Of a stretch of DNA of 64,000 nt, positions 32,847 through 41,924 are shown one piece after another (within the stretch, counting starts at the first letter, position 1; each line of letters starts with the position of its first letter). The DNA lies in assembly GCA_039812375.1 (NCBI GenBank), contig JBDIAO010000001.1:112138-176137 (forward strand). Reading direction: 5' to 3'. A model generated the notes under the pieces. It was not told the origin of the DNA and made no database searches. It saw only the letters and a list, made by a program, of their open reading frames with translations. Origin of the DNA: JAGOME01 sp039812375. GTDB lineage: Bacteria > Actinomycetota > Actinomycetes > Actinomycetales > Dermatophilaceae. The translations under genes were made by a program, and so were the position numbers.

Positions 32847-34364
32847 ATGCCGCCACCGAGCACAGAGGACCTCCTGGACCCGCGACTCCCCACCGTCCGC
32901 ACTGAGAACGGAGATCTGGCAGCTGTCCTCACCGGCATCGACCCTGCGGGCCTCATCCTCGCGTTGGGACATCGGGTCGGCGACACCCGGACGCTGACGG
33001 GCCGACTGGACGACCTCGGACTGTCCGGTTCCGACATCGTCGCCGCTCACGAACCCCAAGCCACGGCAGGTGCCCTGTGCGGCATACCTCTGGTCCCGCA
33101 GGCGGCACCCGCGCGTCATCTCGCTCTCGTCGGCCTTGGTGAGGGCACGGGGGAGCAGTTGCGTGCGGCCGGCGCTGCCCTGGGCCGACACGGTCGCGGC
33201 CGTGAGCGGGTTGTGCTCGACCTCGGCAGCGAGTGCGCCGACGACGCGGTGGCCGCGTTCGTTGAAGGCTTTCAGCTCGGTGCCTGGGCGCCACCACGAT
33301 GGACCGGGGCAGGGACTGTTGCTGGAGGAGAAGTCCCTGCCGAGCTCGTCCTGGTGGGGGTCAGCACCCCCCGCCCTGCCCTGGAGGCTCGCTCGCGCTG
33401 TGTCGCGGTCGTGCGAGCCCGGAGCCTGGCGACCACGCCATCGAACATCAAGAACCCAGCCTGGCTCGCTCGGCAAGCCCGCACCCTGGCCGGACGCACG
33501 GGCCTGAGCATCACAGTCCGACAGGAGAGGCAGCTGCGCCAGGAGGGCTTCGGCGGTCTGCTCGCGGTCGGCGGCGGATCGGCGACCCCGCCTCGGCTGG
33601 TCACGCTGACCTGGACCCCGCCAGAGGCTGACTCAACGACCCCGCATGTGGTCCTGGTCGGAAAGGGCATCACCTTCGACACCGGGGGGCTCGCCATCAA
33701 ACCGGCCGAGGGCATGCTCACCATGAAGACCGATATGTCCGGCGCGGCGGTCGTGCTCGCTGTCCTGTCGGTGTGCCGGGAGCTCGCCGTCCCGGTGCAG
33801 GTCACCGGCCTCCTCCCGCTGTCCGAGAACGCCGTCAGTGGTGCCGCCTACCGGCCCGGAGACGTGGTCGTGCACTACGGCGGGCGGACCACCGAGATCG
33901 GCAACACCGATGCCGAGGGCCGGATCGTCCTCGCCGACGCCCTGGCCCACGCGGACCTCGACCTCGACCCGGACTGGCTTGTCGACGTCGCCACCTTGAC
34001 CGGAGCTGCCCGGGTGGCGCTCGGGCGGGCCGCAGCGCCGGTCTACGGCACCGACCCCGCTCTCGTCGCCGCTCTCGTCGATGCCGGCGAGGCCAGCGGT
34101 GAGACGCTCTGGCCCATGCCGCTACCGGCGAGTTACCGTCCTTTCCTGGACTCCGATGTCGCTGACGTCAAACAGGTGGTGGAGGGCGGACCCGGGTCGG
34201 TGATGGCAGCGATGTTCCTGCAGCAGTTCATCGGCACCCGTCGCTGGGCGCACCTGGACATCGCGGGTCCGGGCCGATCCGACGTCGACGCCGGGATCCT
34301 CCACAAGGGGGCCACGGCATTCGGCACGAGACTGCTGCTGCGGTGGCTGGAAGGACTCTCATGA
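32847..34364 (+). CDS. Leucyl aminopeptidase family protein (M17)
   Basis: The 505-residue protein has an N-terminal macro-like domain and the M17 catalytic domain from about residue 210. GKGITFDTGGLAIKP supplies a metal-binding Lys and Asp, MKTDMSGAA the second Asp, and NTDAEGRIVLADAL the Asp, Glu and Arg of the active site. It should remove N-terminal residues from peptides in the cytoplasm with two metal ions. The stop overlaps the next start by four bases (ATGA). Confidence 0.92.
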   Translation: MPPPSTEDLLDPRLPTVRTENGDLAAVLTGIDPAGLILALGHRVGDTRTLTGRLDDLGLSGSDIVAAHEPQATAGALCGIPLVPQAAPARHLALVGLGEGTGEQLRAAGAALGRHGRGRERVVLDLGSECADDAVAAFVEGFQLGAWAPPRWTGAGTVAGGEVPAELVLVGVSTPRPALEARSRCVAVVRARSLATTPSNIKNPAWLARQARTLAGRTGLSITVRQERQLRQEGFGGLLAVGGGSATPPRLVTLTWTPPEADSTTPHVVLVGKGITFDTGGLAIKPAEGMLTMKTDMSGAAVVLAVLSVCRELAVPVQVTGLLPLSENAVSGAAYRPGDVVVHYGGRTTEIGNTDAEGRIVLADALAHADLDLDPDWLVDVATLTGAARVALGRAAAPVYGTDPALVAALVDAGEASGETLWPMPLPASYRPFLDSDVADVKQVVEGGPGSVMAAMFLQQFIGTRRWAHLDIAGPGRSDVDAGILHKGATAFGTRLLLRWLEGLS

Positions 34365-34726
34365 ACGCTGGATACGGTCTCGCGGTGCGCTGGTCGCTGA
34401 CAGAGGCTCCGGAGGGGGTCGAGGCGGAGCTCCGCGAGTACGTTGTCGGCACGTCGATCGCGCGGTTCATGTTTCTCGATGGGCTCGCTTTCAAGGTCTG
34501 GCGGATGCAGCCCAGGGTCTGGTTCGAGGGCACCTATGTCTTCGACTCTGCACGCGATCGCGCACTCTTCCGGGTCGACTACGAGGCCGGGCTGCCCACA
34601 TCCGCCGCCGCACGCATCATCGGCTCGATGCCGGTCTCCATCGAGGAGTACGAGGTCGTCGCCATCGCTGAGGGTCCGGCCGGGTTCCGCCGCGGTGCCG
34701 GACCCGAACTGCTGCCGGTCACCTGA
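34361..34726 (+). CDS. Small protein of unknown function coupled to the M17 aminopeptidase
   Basis: The 121-residue soluble protein (LAVRWSLTEAPEGVEAELREYV, then FKVWRMQPRVWFEGTYVFDS, ending ISIEEYEVV-type strands) is not a family I can name. The alternation of strands and helices, and a length near 120, would fit a dimeric alpha-beta barrel of the kind seen in small monooxygenase-like proteins. It has no signal peptide or membrane helix. Its ATG overlaps the aminopeptidase stop, so the two are co-translated. Confidence 0.65.
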   Translation: MNAGYGLAVRWSLTEAPEGVEAELREYVVGTSIARFMFLDGLAFKVWRMQPRVWFEGTYVFDSARDRALFRVDYEAGLPTSAAARIIGSMPVSIEEYEVVAIAEGPAGFRRGAGPELLPVT

Positions 34727-34782
34727 CCGGGCGAGTACCGGTGACCTGAGCTGGCGAGCCTGCCGGGCGCCGCACACACCAC

Positions 34783-35415
34783 TCAGCGCTTGACCGCCAC
34801 GAACAGGCCGTCACTAACCGGCAGCAGGGCCGGCACGAGCCGGTCGTCGTCTCGCAGCGCCTTGCCGAGGTCGCGCAGCGCTGTCGTCTGCGGGTCGCGA
34901 GCTGCAGGGTCCGCCACGCGGTCGTGCCAGAGCATGTTGTCCAGGGCAAGCACTCCACCGCGGCGCAGGAGCCGGATACCGTGCTCGGCGTAGCCGGGAT
35001 AGGCATCCTTGTCGGCGTCGACCAGGACGAGGTCATAGGCGCCGTCAGCCATTCGGGGGAGCACGTCGCCGGCCCGGCCGCCGATGACCCGGGTTCGTTG
35101 GGTCGGGATTCCGGCGGCGGCATACGCCTCCCTGGCGGCGCGCTGATGCTCGGGCGAGGCGTCGATCGTGGTGAGAACCCCGTCGGCTGCCATGCCCTGG
35201 AGCAACCACAGCCCCGAGGTCCCCGCACCGGTGCCGATCTCGATGACGTGCCGGGCGGAGATTGCGGCCGCGAGCACGCGCAACGCAGCACCGGCGCCCG
35301 TGCCGACCGGGACCGCCTCGAGGGCCAGGCCACGGCGCCGCGCGGCCTCGGCCACCTCGGGCTCGGCGACGAACTCCTCGGCATAGGACCAGCTGGCCGG
35401 CTTGAGCGTGCTCAT
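34783..35415 (-). CDS. O-methyltransferase, family 3 (CCoAOMT-like)
   Basis: The 210-residue protein has VIEIGTGAGTSGLWLLQGM (SAM motif I), DGAYDLVLVDADKDAYPGY (metal and SAM site) and RRGGVLALDNMLWHDRV, all standard for Mg2+-dependent class I catechol or caffeoyl-CoA type O-methyltransferases. The natural substrate is unknown. The orthologous place, just upstream of and divergent from sigE, is conserved in actinobacteria. Confidence 0.92.
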   Translation of the reverse strand: MSTLKPASWSYAEEFVAEPEVAEAARRRGLALEAVPVGTGAGAALRVLAAAISARHVIEIGTGAGTSGLWLLQGMAADGVLTTIDASPEHQRAAREAYAAAGIPTQRTRVIGGRAGDVLPRMADGAYDLVLVDADKDAYPGYAEHGIRLLRRGGVLALDNMLWHDRVADPAARDPQTTALRDLGKALRDDDRLVPALLPVSDGLFVAVKR

Positions 35416-35524
35416 GAAACCAGCCTATGTCGGCAGCGGTCCCTATCGCGCGTCCACCGCCGAGCCGCGCTCCCAGCCCGCACTCAGGTTCGTCCCGGAG
35501 AATCCTCGGCGTCGGGACGTAGAG

Positions 35525-36193
35525 ATGCTGTCCATGAGCGAAGGGCACGAGATGGTGACGATGCCGGGGGCCGCGGTGACGCAGTCGGCTCCGGAGGGTG
35601 TCGGCGGATGGGTCCCGCCGACGTGGGAGGAGATCGTCGAGCAACACTCAGCCAGGGTCTATCGCCTCGCCTACCGGCTGACCGGGAACGTCCATGACGC
35701 CGAGGACCTCACCCATGACGTCTTCATCCGGGTGTTTCGGTCGCTGTCGACCTACCAGCCGGGCACGTTCGAAGGGTGGCTGCACCGGATCACGACCAAC
35801 GTCTTCCTGGACCGGATGCGCCGCAAACAGCGGATCCGCTTCGACGCGCTGTCGGAGGAGTCTGCGGCCCGGCTGGCCAGCCGTGAACCCGGCCCGGAGC
35901 AGACGTATGCAGACACCCATCTCGACGACGATGTCCAGCGTGCCCTCGACGCGCTCCCGCCGGACTTCCGCGCAGCGGTCGTGTTGTGTGACATCGAAGG
36001 TCTGTCCTACGAAGAGATCGCTGCCACCCTGGGCATCAAGCTGGGCACTGTCCGATCACGGATCCACCGGGGGAGGGCCCAGTTGCGAGAAGCACTGGTG
36101 CACCGGGCCCCAGCGCACGTCGAGGCCCCGTCACCACAGCGTGCGGTGAGGCAGGGCACCCGCCCGGCTCGTCCGGCGTTGAACTCGGCGTGA
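35525..36193 (+). CDS. sigE: ECF RNA polymerase sigma factor, SigE type
   Basis: The 222-residue ECF sigma factor has region 2 (about 41-105: YRLAYRLTGNVHDAEDLTHDVFIRVFRSL) and region 4 (about 138-190: LPPDFRAAVVLCDIEGLSYEEIAATLGIKLGTVRSRIHRGR). The downstream order anti-sigma, htrA, tatB identifies it as the SigE envelope-stress factor. Start options are ATG 35525, 35534, 35552 (GAAGGG eight bases ahead) and 35561. Multiple starts are a known feature of this group. The stop overlaps rseA (GTGA). Confidence 0.92.
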   Translation: MLSMSEGHEMVTMPGAAVTQSAPEGVGGWVPPTWEEIVEQHSARVYRLAYRLTGNVHDAEDLTHDVFIRVFRSLSTYQPGTFEGWLHRITTNVFLDRMRRKQRIRFDALSEESAARLASREPGPEQTYADTHLDDDVQRALDALPPDFRAAVVLCDIEGLSYEEIAATLGIKLGTVRSRIHRGRAQLREALVHRAPAHVEAPSPQRAVRQGTRPARPALNSA

Positions 36194-36810
36194 GCCCTGC
36201 TCCCCGGCCCTGCCTCACCGGTGAGGCAGGCGAACTCGCCGACTATGCCGCCGGCCGCCTCAGGTCGGCACAGTCTGCTGCGTGGCAGGCTCACCTGGCC
36301 TGCTGTGCCCGGTGCCGCTTCACGCTCGCCGAGGAAGAACGAGTCCGGACGCTGCTCGCCGTTGGCCCCCCGCCGATGCCGGGCGGGCTGCAGGCCACGC
36401 TGCTCGCACTGGCTGACTCTGTCGGCTCGGTGCGCATCCCGCTGACTGCGCCAGTGAGCCAGAGTGGGAGTTGGACACCGCTGCCGGTGGCCCTTCCCGG
36501 GGCGCCGCCGGCGCATCGCAGCGCTGTGCGCTCGGCGCTCATGGCGACGGCCGTGGCCGTGGCCGGCCTGGCTGCTGTCTGGGGAGGCGCCGCCCTGACG
36601 GTGGCAGACGGTGCGGCGGTCCCGATGAGCGCAGATGGCTCCGCGGGCTCCTCGCAGCGACCGCTAGTTCGCCCGGTGGGGGTGACCGATGAGCCTGTGG
36701 ATCGCACCCCTGGGGAGGCGAATACTGAGCGAGGCACCGCGTGTGGGCTGCGCTCGTTGCTCGGACCGGCGTGGATGTGTCTTCGCAACGGGGCAGAATC
36801 GACCCCATGA
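36190..36810 (+). CDS. rseA: Zinc-containing anti-sigma factor (RseA-like)
   Basis: The 206-residue protein has a putative zinc-finger helix with H35, C39 and C42 (HLACCARC), the ZAS anti-sigma signature. A membrane helix follows at about 114-134, then a short outer tail. It would hold SigE inactive at the membrane until stress. The tail includes two cysteines near the C-terminus. GTG 36190 overlaps the sigE stop and its own stop overlaps htrA. Confidence 0.85.
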   Translation: MSPAPRPCLTGEAGELADYAAGRLRSAQSAAWQAHLACCARCRFTLAEEERVRTLLAVGPPPMPGGLQATLLALADSVGSVRIPLTAPVSQSGSWTPLPVALPGAPPAHRSAVRSALMATAVAVAGLAAVWGGAALTVADGAAVPMSADGSAGSSQRPLVRPVGVTDEPVDRTPGEANTERGTACGLRSLLGPAWMCLRNGAESTP

Positions 36811-38168
36811 GTGACACAGGACAGGGTCCGCACGAGGCTGCGCGAGCAGTTCAGCCTGACCGGCCGCAGCCGTCCCACAGTGGGCGCAGTGACGTGACCG
36901 CACCTCTTCCGGTGTTGCCGCCGGGACCCCCGCCGACGTCCGCGCCGGGGCCCCCACCGGGGCACACGCTGGGGCCCCCACCGGGGCCCCCGCCGGGGCA
37001 CACGGCATACCCGACACCGCCACCGATAGTCGTGCCGACGACCCCACGGGGCGAGCCAGCTCGACGTGGGCCCGGCTGGGGGGCCCTTTTGGGCACGACC
37101 GGGCTGGTCGCCATCCTCTCGGGCGGGGTGGGCGGCGTCGTCGGTGGATACCTGGGCGCCCAGGGCTCGAGTGGGCAGGTCGTGACGTCGGCCCGTGCGG
37201 GGCGGGCGCCGACTCCGGGCCCGGCGGTGACCACCCGGCCACCCGGCTCGGTCGCCGCCATCGCTGCCACGACGATGCCCAGCGTGGTGACGCTCCAGGT
37301 CGCCGCAGGCTCGCAGAGTGGGTCGGGTTCGGGCTGGGTCTTCGACGACCTCGGACACATCGTCACCAACAACCACGTCATCGAGAGCGCGGCTGGTGGC
37401 GGCGGCACGATCACTGTTGTGCTCTCCGACGGACGGCATGTCCCGGGCAGCATCGTCGGGCGGGACGCCTCCTACGACGTGGCTGTGGTCAAAGTCGAGG
37501 GCGCGACACTCAAGCCGCTTCCGCTCGGGGACTCCTCGGCCGTCGTCGTAGGCGACCCGGTTATTGCCGTCGGGTCCCCGCTCGGGCTGGACTCGTCGGT
37601 GACTACGGGGATCATCAGTGCACTCAACAGGCCCGTCTCGGCGGGAACCGGCAACGACCGGTCGTTCATCAACGCGATCCAGACCGATGCGGCCATCAAC
37701 CCGGGCAACTCAGGAGGGCCGTTGCTCAACTCCACCGGAGAGGTGATCGGTGTGAACTCGGCCATCGCGAGCCTCTCCAACGTCGGTGGGCAGTCCGGCA
37801 GCATCGGGGTGGGGTTCGCCATCCCGAGCAACCAAGTCGCCAGGACGGCCGAGCAGCTTATCCGCACCGGTAAGGCGCGCCACCCGATCATCGGGGTCTA
37901 TCTCGATGATCAGTACAGCGGGGAGGGGGTGCGCATCGCCGCCAACGAGCCGGGACGTCCAGCCGTCGATCCCCAGGGGCCTGCGGGGAAGGCGGGGCTT
38001 CGGGCCGGAGACGTCATCGTCGCCTTCGACGGTCGCCCGGTCACCGACAACGACTCGCTCATCGTGGCGATCCGAGCCCAGGACGTCGGGGATACCGTCA
38101 CTCTGACTGTGCGCCGGGACGGTCGTGACGAGGACATCAAGGTCGTGCTCGCCGAGGCCGGTGAATGA
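36807..38168 (+). CDS. htrA: HtrA/DegP-type membrane serine protease with PDZ domain
   Basis: The 453-residue protein has a Pro/Gly-rich cytoplasmic N-terminus (about 35-80), one membrane helix (about 92-117), a trypsin-like domain with triad H190 (VTNNHVIE), D224 (SYDVAVV) and S302 (NPGNSGGPLL), and a C-terminal PDZ domain with GKAGLRAGDVIVAFDG. It degrades or refolds damaged proteins outside the membrane and belongs to the SigE stress response. The ATG overlaps the rseA stop, and the stop overlaps the tatB start. Confidence 0.95.
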   Translation: MSDTGQGPHEAARAVQPDRPQPSHSGRSDVTAPLPVLPPGPPPTSAPGPPPGHTLGPPPGPPPGHTAYPTPPPIVVPTTPRGEPARRGPGWGALLGTTGLVAILSGGVGGVVGGYLGAQGSSGQVVTSARAGRAPTPGPAVTTRPPGSVAAIAATTMPSVVTLQVAAGSQSGSGSGWVFDDLGHIVTNNHVIESAAGGGGTITVVLSDGRHVPGSIVGRDASYDVAVVKVEGATLKPLPLGDSSAVVVGDPVIAVGSPLGLDSSVTTGIISALNRPVSAGTGNDRSFINAIQTDAAINPGNSGGPLLNSTGEVIGVNSAIASLSNVGGQSGSIGVGFAIPSNQVARTAEQLIRTGKARHPIIGVYLDDQYSGEGVRIAANEPGRPAVDPQGPAGKAGLRAGDVIVAFDGRPVTDNDSLIVAIRAQDVGDTVTLTVRRDGRDEDIKVVLAEAGE

Positions 38169-38659
38169 CCGTGTTTGGGATCAACGGCTGGGAGTTCGTC
38201 ATCCTGATCGTCCTGGCCGTCGTCATCCTCGGTCCGGAGCGACTGCCCGAGTATGCCGCCAAGCTCGCCCGGTTCATCCGGCAGGCCCGGATCAAGGCCG
38301 AGGGCGCCAAGGACAGCCTCAAGGAGCAGCTAGGGCCTGACTACGCGGATATCAACTGGCGGCAGTACGACCCGAGGCTGTATGACCCGCGGCGGATCGT
38401 ACGGGAGGCCCTGGCGGAGCCGCTGCACGACGTCACCCAACCGTTCAAGGACATCGCGGACGAGGTGGTCGGCGGTGGAGCGAGCGCTGGTGCAGCCAGC
38501 GTTGGTGCAGCCAGCGTTGGTGCAGCGGGCGCAGCGGGTGCAGCCAGCGTTGGTGCAGCGGGCGCAGCGAGCGGGGCTGGTGCCGCACCGGGCACCTCGT
38601 TGAGCGCGATGCCACGCCCTGGGACGGCATACCCGCCCTTTGACGTCGACGCGACCTGA
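38165..38659 (+). CDS. tatB: Sec-independent (Tat) translocase protein TatB
   Basis: The 164-residue protein starts MTVFGINGWEFVILIVL, a single membrane helix (about 8-24) followed by GPERLPEYAAKLARFIRQ, the amphipathic helix of TatA/B proteins. The length and the place after htrA favour TatB, which receives folded twin-arginine substrates. The Ala/Gly/Ser tail at about 107-140 is encoded by 15-bp repeats. No other tat gene is in the window. Confidence 0.92.
   Translation: MTVFGINGWEFVILIVLAVVILGPERLPEYAAKLARFIRQARIKAEGAKDSLKEQLGPDYADINWRQYDPRLYDPRRIVREALAEPLHDVTQPFKDIADEVVGGGASAGAASVGAASVGAAGAAGAASVGAAGAASGAGAAPGTSLSAMPRPGTAYPPFDVDAT
38484..38571 (+). repeat. 15-bp tandem repeats in the tatB tail
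   Basis: Imperfect units of GCGTTGGTGCAGCCA and related GCGCAGCGGGTGCAG forms repeat about six times in frame. They encode a low-complexity Ala/Gly/Ser/Val tail of TatB. The region before this tail carries the functional helices, so length changes here should be tolerated. Confidence 0.8.
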
Positions 38660-38718
38660 GCCTCAGGCTCACTCCAGCACCAACATCCCACCCAGCCGCA
38701 ACATCCCACCAGTCGCAA

Positions 38719-38807
38719 CGTTTTCGGGATCATCCCGTAACACTGGTGAGACCCCGGAAACCTTCCCGGGTCTCGCCACCTTTTCGGGGTGACCCCGAAA
38801 AGGTGGG
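38719..38807. repeat. Extragenic palindrome cluster, copy A (between tatB and mrp)
   Basis: Three palindromic parts lie in a row: ACGTTTTCGGGATCATCCCG (38719-38738); an imperfect CCCCGGAAACCTTCCCGGG (38753-38771) flanked by GAGAC and GTCTC; and a perfect hairpin with 14-bp arms CCACCTTTTCGGGG and a three-base loop (38777-38807). The tatB and mrp genes converge here, so it could act as a two-way terminator. Related copies are at 50112-50189 and 59347-59417. Confidence 0.8.
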
Positions 38808-38825
38808 GCGGGTGAGGTGCTCGGG

Positions 38826-39965
38826 TCAGCGTCCCGCTGGCGTCAGGCCCAGGGAACGTCCGGACAGGCCACGGGTTCTGATCGCCAGCCCTCTGGCGAT
38901 GCCGCGTAACGCGACCGCCGCGGGGGTGTCCGGGTCCGACAGGACCACCGGGGTGCCCTGGTCAGAGCAGACCCGCAACCTGGTGTCGAGCGGGATCTGC
39001 CCGAGGAGTGGCACGTCGGCGCCGATTGAGCGAGTCAGGCTCGCCGCGACGTCAGCGCCCCCTCCAGAGCCGAAGACCGGCTCTCGGGTGCCGTCCGGCA
39101 GCTCCAGCCAACTCATGTTCTCGATGACTCCCACGACCCGTTGATGCGTCTGCAGCGCGATCGCACCCGCACGCTCAGCCACCTCTGCAGCAGCCTGCTG
39201 GGGGGTGGTGACGACGAGGATCTCCGCCGTGGGGATTAGTTGGGCCACCGAGATGGCGATGTCCCCGGTGCCTGGTGGCAGGTCGAGCAGGAGGACGTCT
39301 AGGTCACCCCAGAAGACGTCCGCGAGGAACTGTTGCAGTGCCCGGTGCAGCATCGGGCCACGCCAGACGACCGGCTGGTTTCCGGGGACGAACATCCCGA
39401 TGGAGATGACCTTCACCCCATGCGAGAGCGGCGGCAGGATCATGTCGTCGACCTGGGTCGGGCGACCTTCGACCCCGAGCATCCGTGGAATGGAGAAACC
39501 GTAGATGTCGGCGTCGACGACGCCTACGGACAGCCCGCGCTCGGCAAGGGCCGCGGCGAGATTGGCTGTCACCGAGGACTTGCCCACCCCCCCTTTGCCG
39601 GAGGCCACGGCATACACCCGAGTGAGCGACCCTGGCCGGGCGAACGGGATCTCACGCTCGGGGGCGCCTCCACGCAGCTGGGTCTTCAGCGCGGCCCGCT
39701 GCTCGTCGGTCATCGTGCCGAGGGTGACGTCGACGGCGCTGACGCCGGGCACTGCCATCAGAGCAGCGGTGGTGTCGCGGGTGATCGTGTCCTTGAGCGG
39801 GCAGCCGGCAATGGTCAGCAGGACCGTGACCGCGACCCGGCCGGTGTCATCGACCGTGCAGGACTCGACCATGCCGAGCTCGGTGATCGGCTTCCTGATC
39901 TCCGGGTCGATGACGGTGGCGAGGGCTGCCAGCAGCGCCTCCTGTGAGATGGTCGAGGCGGTCAT
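38826..39965 (-). CDS. Mrp/NBP35-type ATPase, iron-sulfur cluster carrier
   Basis: The 379-residue protein has an N-terminal MIP18-like (DUF59) domain (about 1-75), a deviant Walker A in VASGKGGVGKSSVTANLA, GVVDADIYGFSIPRMLG and LLLDLPPGTGD. ApbC/Mrp proteins carry Fe-S clusters to apoproteins using ATP. The ATG at 39965 has GGGGG six bases ahead; an upstream ATG at 39992 is less likely. It converges on tatB across the palindrome cluster. Confidence 0.93.
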   Translation of the reverse strand: MTASTISQEALLAALATVIDPEIRKPITELGMVESCTVDDTGRVAVTVLLTIAGCPLKDTITRDTTAALMAVPGVSAVDVTLGTMTDEQRAALKTQLRGGAPEREIPFARPGSLTRVYAVASGKGGVGKSSVTANLAAALAERGLSVGVVDADIYGFSIPRMLGVEGRPTQVDDMILPPLSHGVKVISIGMFVPGNQPVVWRGPMLHRALQQFLADVFWGDLDVLLLDLPPGTGDIAISVAQLIPTAEILVVTTPQQAAAEVAERAGAIALQTHQRVVGVIENMSWLELPDGTREPVFGSGGGADVAASLTRSIGADVPLLGQIPLDTRLRVCSDQGTPVVLSDPDTPAAVALRGIARGLAIRTRGLSGRSLGLTPAGR

Positions 39966-40031
39966 GGCCCCCATGCTAGGTCGCGGTCTCACTCTTCGAG
40001 TGGTCGTCTCGTCTTCGTTGGTGTCGTCACG

Positions 40032-40565
40032 TCAGGCGGTATGCCGTGTGCCCGCCTCCGGAAGCGGGCTCCCCTCGCGCTTGTCGAGTTCTTCGAGGAG
40101 ATCCTCGAGGAGAGCGCGCAGCTCGGACCGGACGTAGTCGCGGGTGGCCGTCTCGCGCATCGCGAACCGCAGCGAGGCGACCTCGCGGGTGAGGAACTCG
40201 GTGTCGGCCAGGGCACGCTCGTCGCGGGCCCGGTCCTGCTCCATGACGACCCGGTCTCGGTCGTCCTGCCGGTTCTGAGCCAACAGGATCAGGGGAGCGG
40301 CATAAGAGGCCTGGGTGGAGAAGAAGAGGTTGAGCAGGATGAAGGGGTAAGGGTCCCAATGGAAGGCAGCTAGCCCGAGGACGTTGAGCAGGATCCAGAC
40401 GATGATGAAGAGGGTCATCCAGACGAGGAACTGCGCCGTTCCCATGAAGCGGGCGAACTTCTCGGCGATGACCCCGAAGGTCTCCTCGGAGAACATGTCC
40501 GGCGGGATCCACTGCCGCCCGGCCTCGAGCGGCTGGTCGATGCGGGTTGGGCGGCGTTCAGCCAC
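40032..40565 (-). CDS. DUF1003-family membrane protein
   Basis: The 177-residue protein has two membrane helices (FLVWMTLFIIVWILLNVL and FILLNLFFSTQASYAAPLILL) followed by a charged helix with QNRQDDRDR, the fixed pattern of DUF1003 proteins; the function is unknown. The GTG at 40565 overlaps the upstream MgtE-N/CBS gene by eight bases. The frame is open upstream to 40952, but that part is antisense-like shadow of the neighbour. Confidence 0.88.
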   Translation of the reverse strand: MAERRPTRIDQPLEAGRQWIPPDMFSEETFGVIAEKFARFMGTAQFLVWMTLFIIVWILLNVLGLAAFHWDPYPFILLNLFFSTQASYAAPLILLAQNRQDDRDRVVMEQDRARDERALADTEFLTREVASLRFAMRETATRDYVRSELRALLEDLLEELDKREGSPLPEAGTRHTA

Positions 40566-41889
40566 TGTGCACCTCGTCGCTGTCGCGCAGCTCGTCGGCT
40601 TCGCGCACCTCGTCGGCTTCGCTCTCCTCGTAGCGCTCCTCCCGCCAGTCGTCGGGCAGGATGTGGTCGAGGACGTCGTCGACGGTGATCGCACCCAGCA
40701 GCGAGCCGTTCTCGTCAACGACCGGGATCCCGACGAGGTCGTAGTTCGCCAGTGTCCGGGCCACCAGCCCGAGCGGTGCCGACGGGTCGACAGGCACGGT
40801 GTCCTTGTCAAGGATGGCGCCGATGGGGTTGTGCGGAGGCTCGCGGAGCAACCGTTGGAGATGGACCATGCCCAGGTACTTACCGGTCGGAGTCTCCAGG
40901 GGGGAGCGGCAGACGAACACCTGGGTGGCCAGCGTCGTCGACACGTCGGCACGACGAACGACGGCGAGCGCCTCGGCGATGCTCGCCTCCGGACCGAGGA
41001 TGACCGGTTCGGTCGTCATCAGGCCACCGGCCGTGTAGTCGTCGTAGGTCATCAGTCGGCGCAGGTCGGCGGCATCGTCGGGTTGCATCCGGTCAAGCAG
41101 TGCCTCCTGTCGCTCCGGAGGGAGCTCGGAGAGCAGGTCGGCGGCGTCGTCGGGCTCCATGGCCTCGAGCACGTCGGCGGCACGTGACACCTCAAGGCCG
41201 ACGAGGATCTCGACCTGGTCGTCCTCGGGCAGTTGCTCGACGACGTCGGCGAGTCGCTCGTCATCCAGGGCAGCGGCCACTTCGGCACGTCGTTTGGGGG
41301 TCAGGTCGTGGATAACGTCGGCGAGGTCAGCTGGGCGCAGGTCCTCATGGGCCTCGACGAACCGGGCGGCGCTCTGCTCGCTCGCGCTCTCGTGCAGGTC
41401 CTCGACATCCTCGATGGGGACCAGGAGGGTCTCCCCGCGCCGGCGGGTGAGTCGGGACAGGCCGGTGACCGGCTTGCCCTTGCGGACGAAGGCGCGGGAC
41501 ACCGACCAGGCCCTAGTGGCGCCGACCTGTTCCAGACCGATGTCCTCGATGGTCGCCTCGAGGATGCCGTCGGGGGTCTTGACATGGACCGGCCGCTCGA
41601 AGAGCTCGGTGACGACGAGGGTCTCGTTGACCCGTTGCTCGAACCGACGCATGTTGACCAGCCCGGTGGTGATGACCTGACCGCCTTCGACGCTGGTCAC
41701 TCGGGTCATTGGCACGAAGATCCGCTTGCGACCGGCCACCTCAAGGACGAGGCCGATGACTCGGGGTCGTCCCCGACGGGCACCGAAGGTGACGACGACA
41801 TCACGGACACGGCCGACCTGGTCACCGAGCGGGTCGAAGACGCTCAGTTCGACGAGGCGGCCGACAAAAACCCGAGTCGGCGTGCTCAC
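40558..41889 (-). CDS. Soluble PRC-barrel/MgtE-N/CBS protein (not a transporter)
   Basis: The 443-residue protein has an N-terminal PRC-barrel pair (about 1-165, starting GRLVELSVFDPLGDQVGRVRDVV), an MgtE N-terminal helical domain (about 175-275 with LVGLEVSRAADVLEAMEPDDAADLL) and two CBS domains (about 280-410). It has no membrane helices, unlike true MgtE, which is encoded at 46617-47915. It is probably a Mg2+ or nucleotide sensor. It is coupled to DUF1003, a common actinobacterial pair. Confidence 0.85.
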   Translation of the reverse strand: MSTPTRVFVGRLVELSVFDPLGDQVGRVRDVVVTFGARRGRPRVIGLVLEVAGRKRIFVPMTRVTSVEGGQVITTGLVNMRRFEQRVNETLVVTELFERPVHVKTPDGILEATIEDIGLEQVGATRAWSVSRAFVRKGKPVTGLSRLTRRRGETLLVPIEDVEDLHESASEQSAARFVEAHEDLRPADLADVIHDLTPKRRAEVAAALDDERLADVVEQLPEDDQVEILVGLEVSRAADVLEAMEPDDAADLLSELPPERQEALLDRMQPDDAADLRRLMTYDDYTAGGLMTTEPVILGPEASIAEALAVVRRADVSTTLATQVFVCRSPLETPTGKYLGMVHLQRLLREPPHNPIGAILDKDTVPVDPSAPLGLVARTLANYDLVGIPVVDENGSLLGAITVDDVLDHILPDDWREERYEESEADEVREADELRDSDEVHSG

Positions 41890-41924
41890 GGCGCAAGGCT
41901 AGCCCGGTATGCCGCAGCCCGGGG

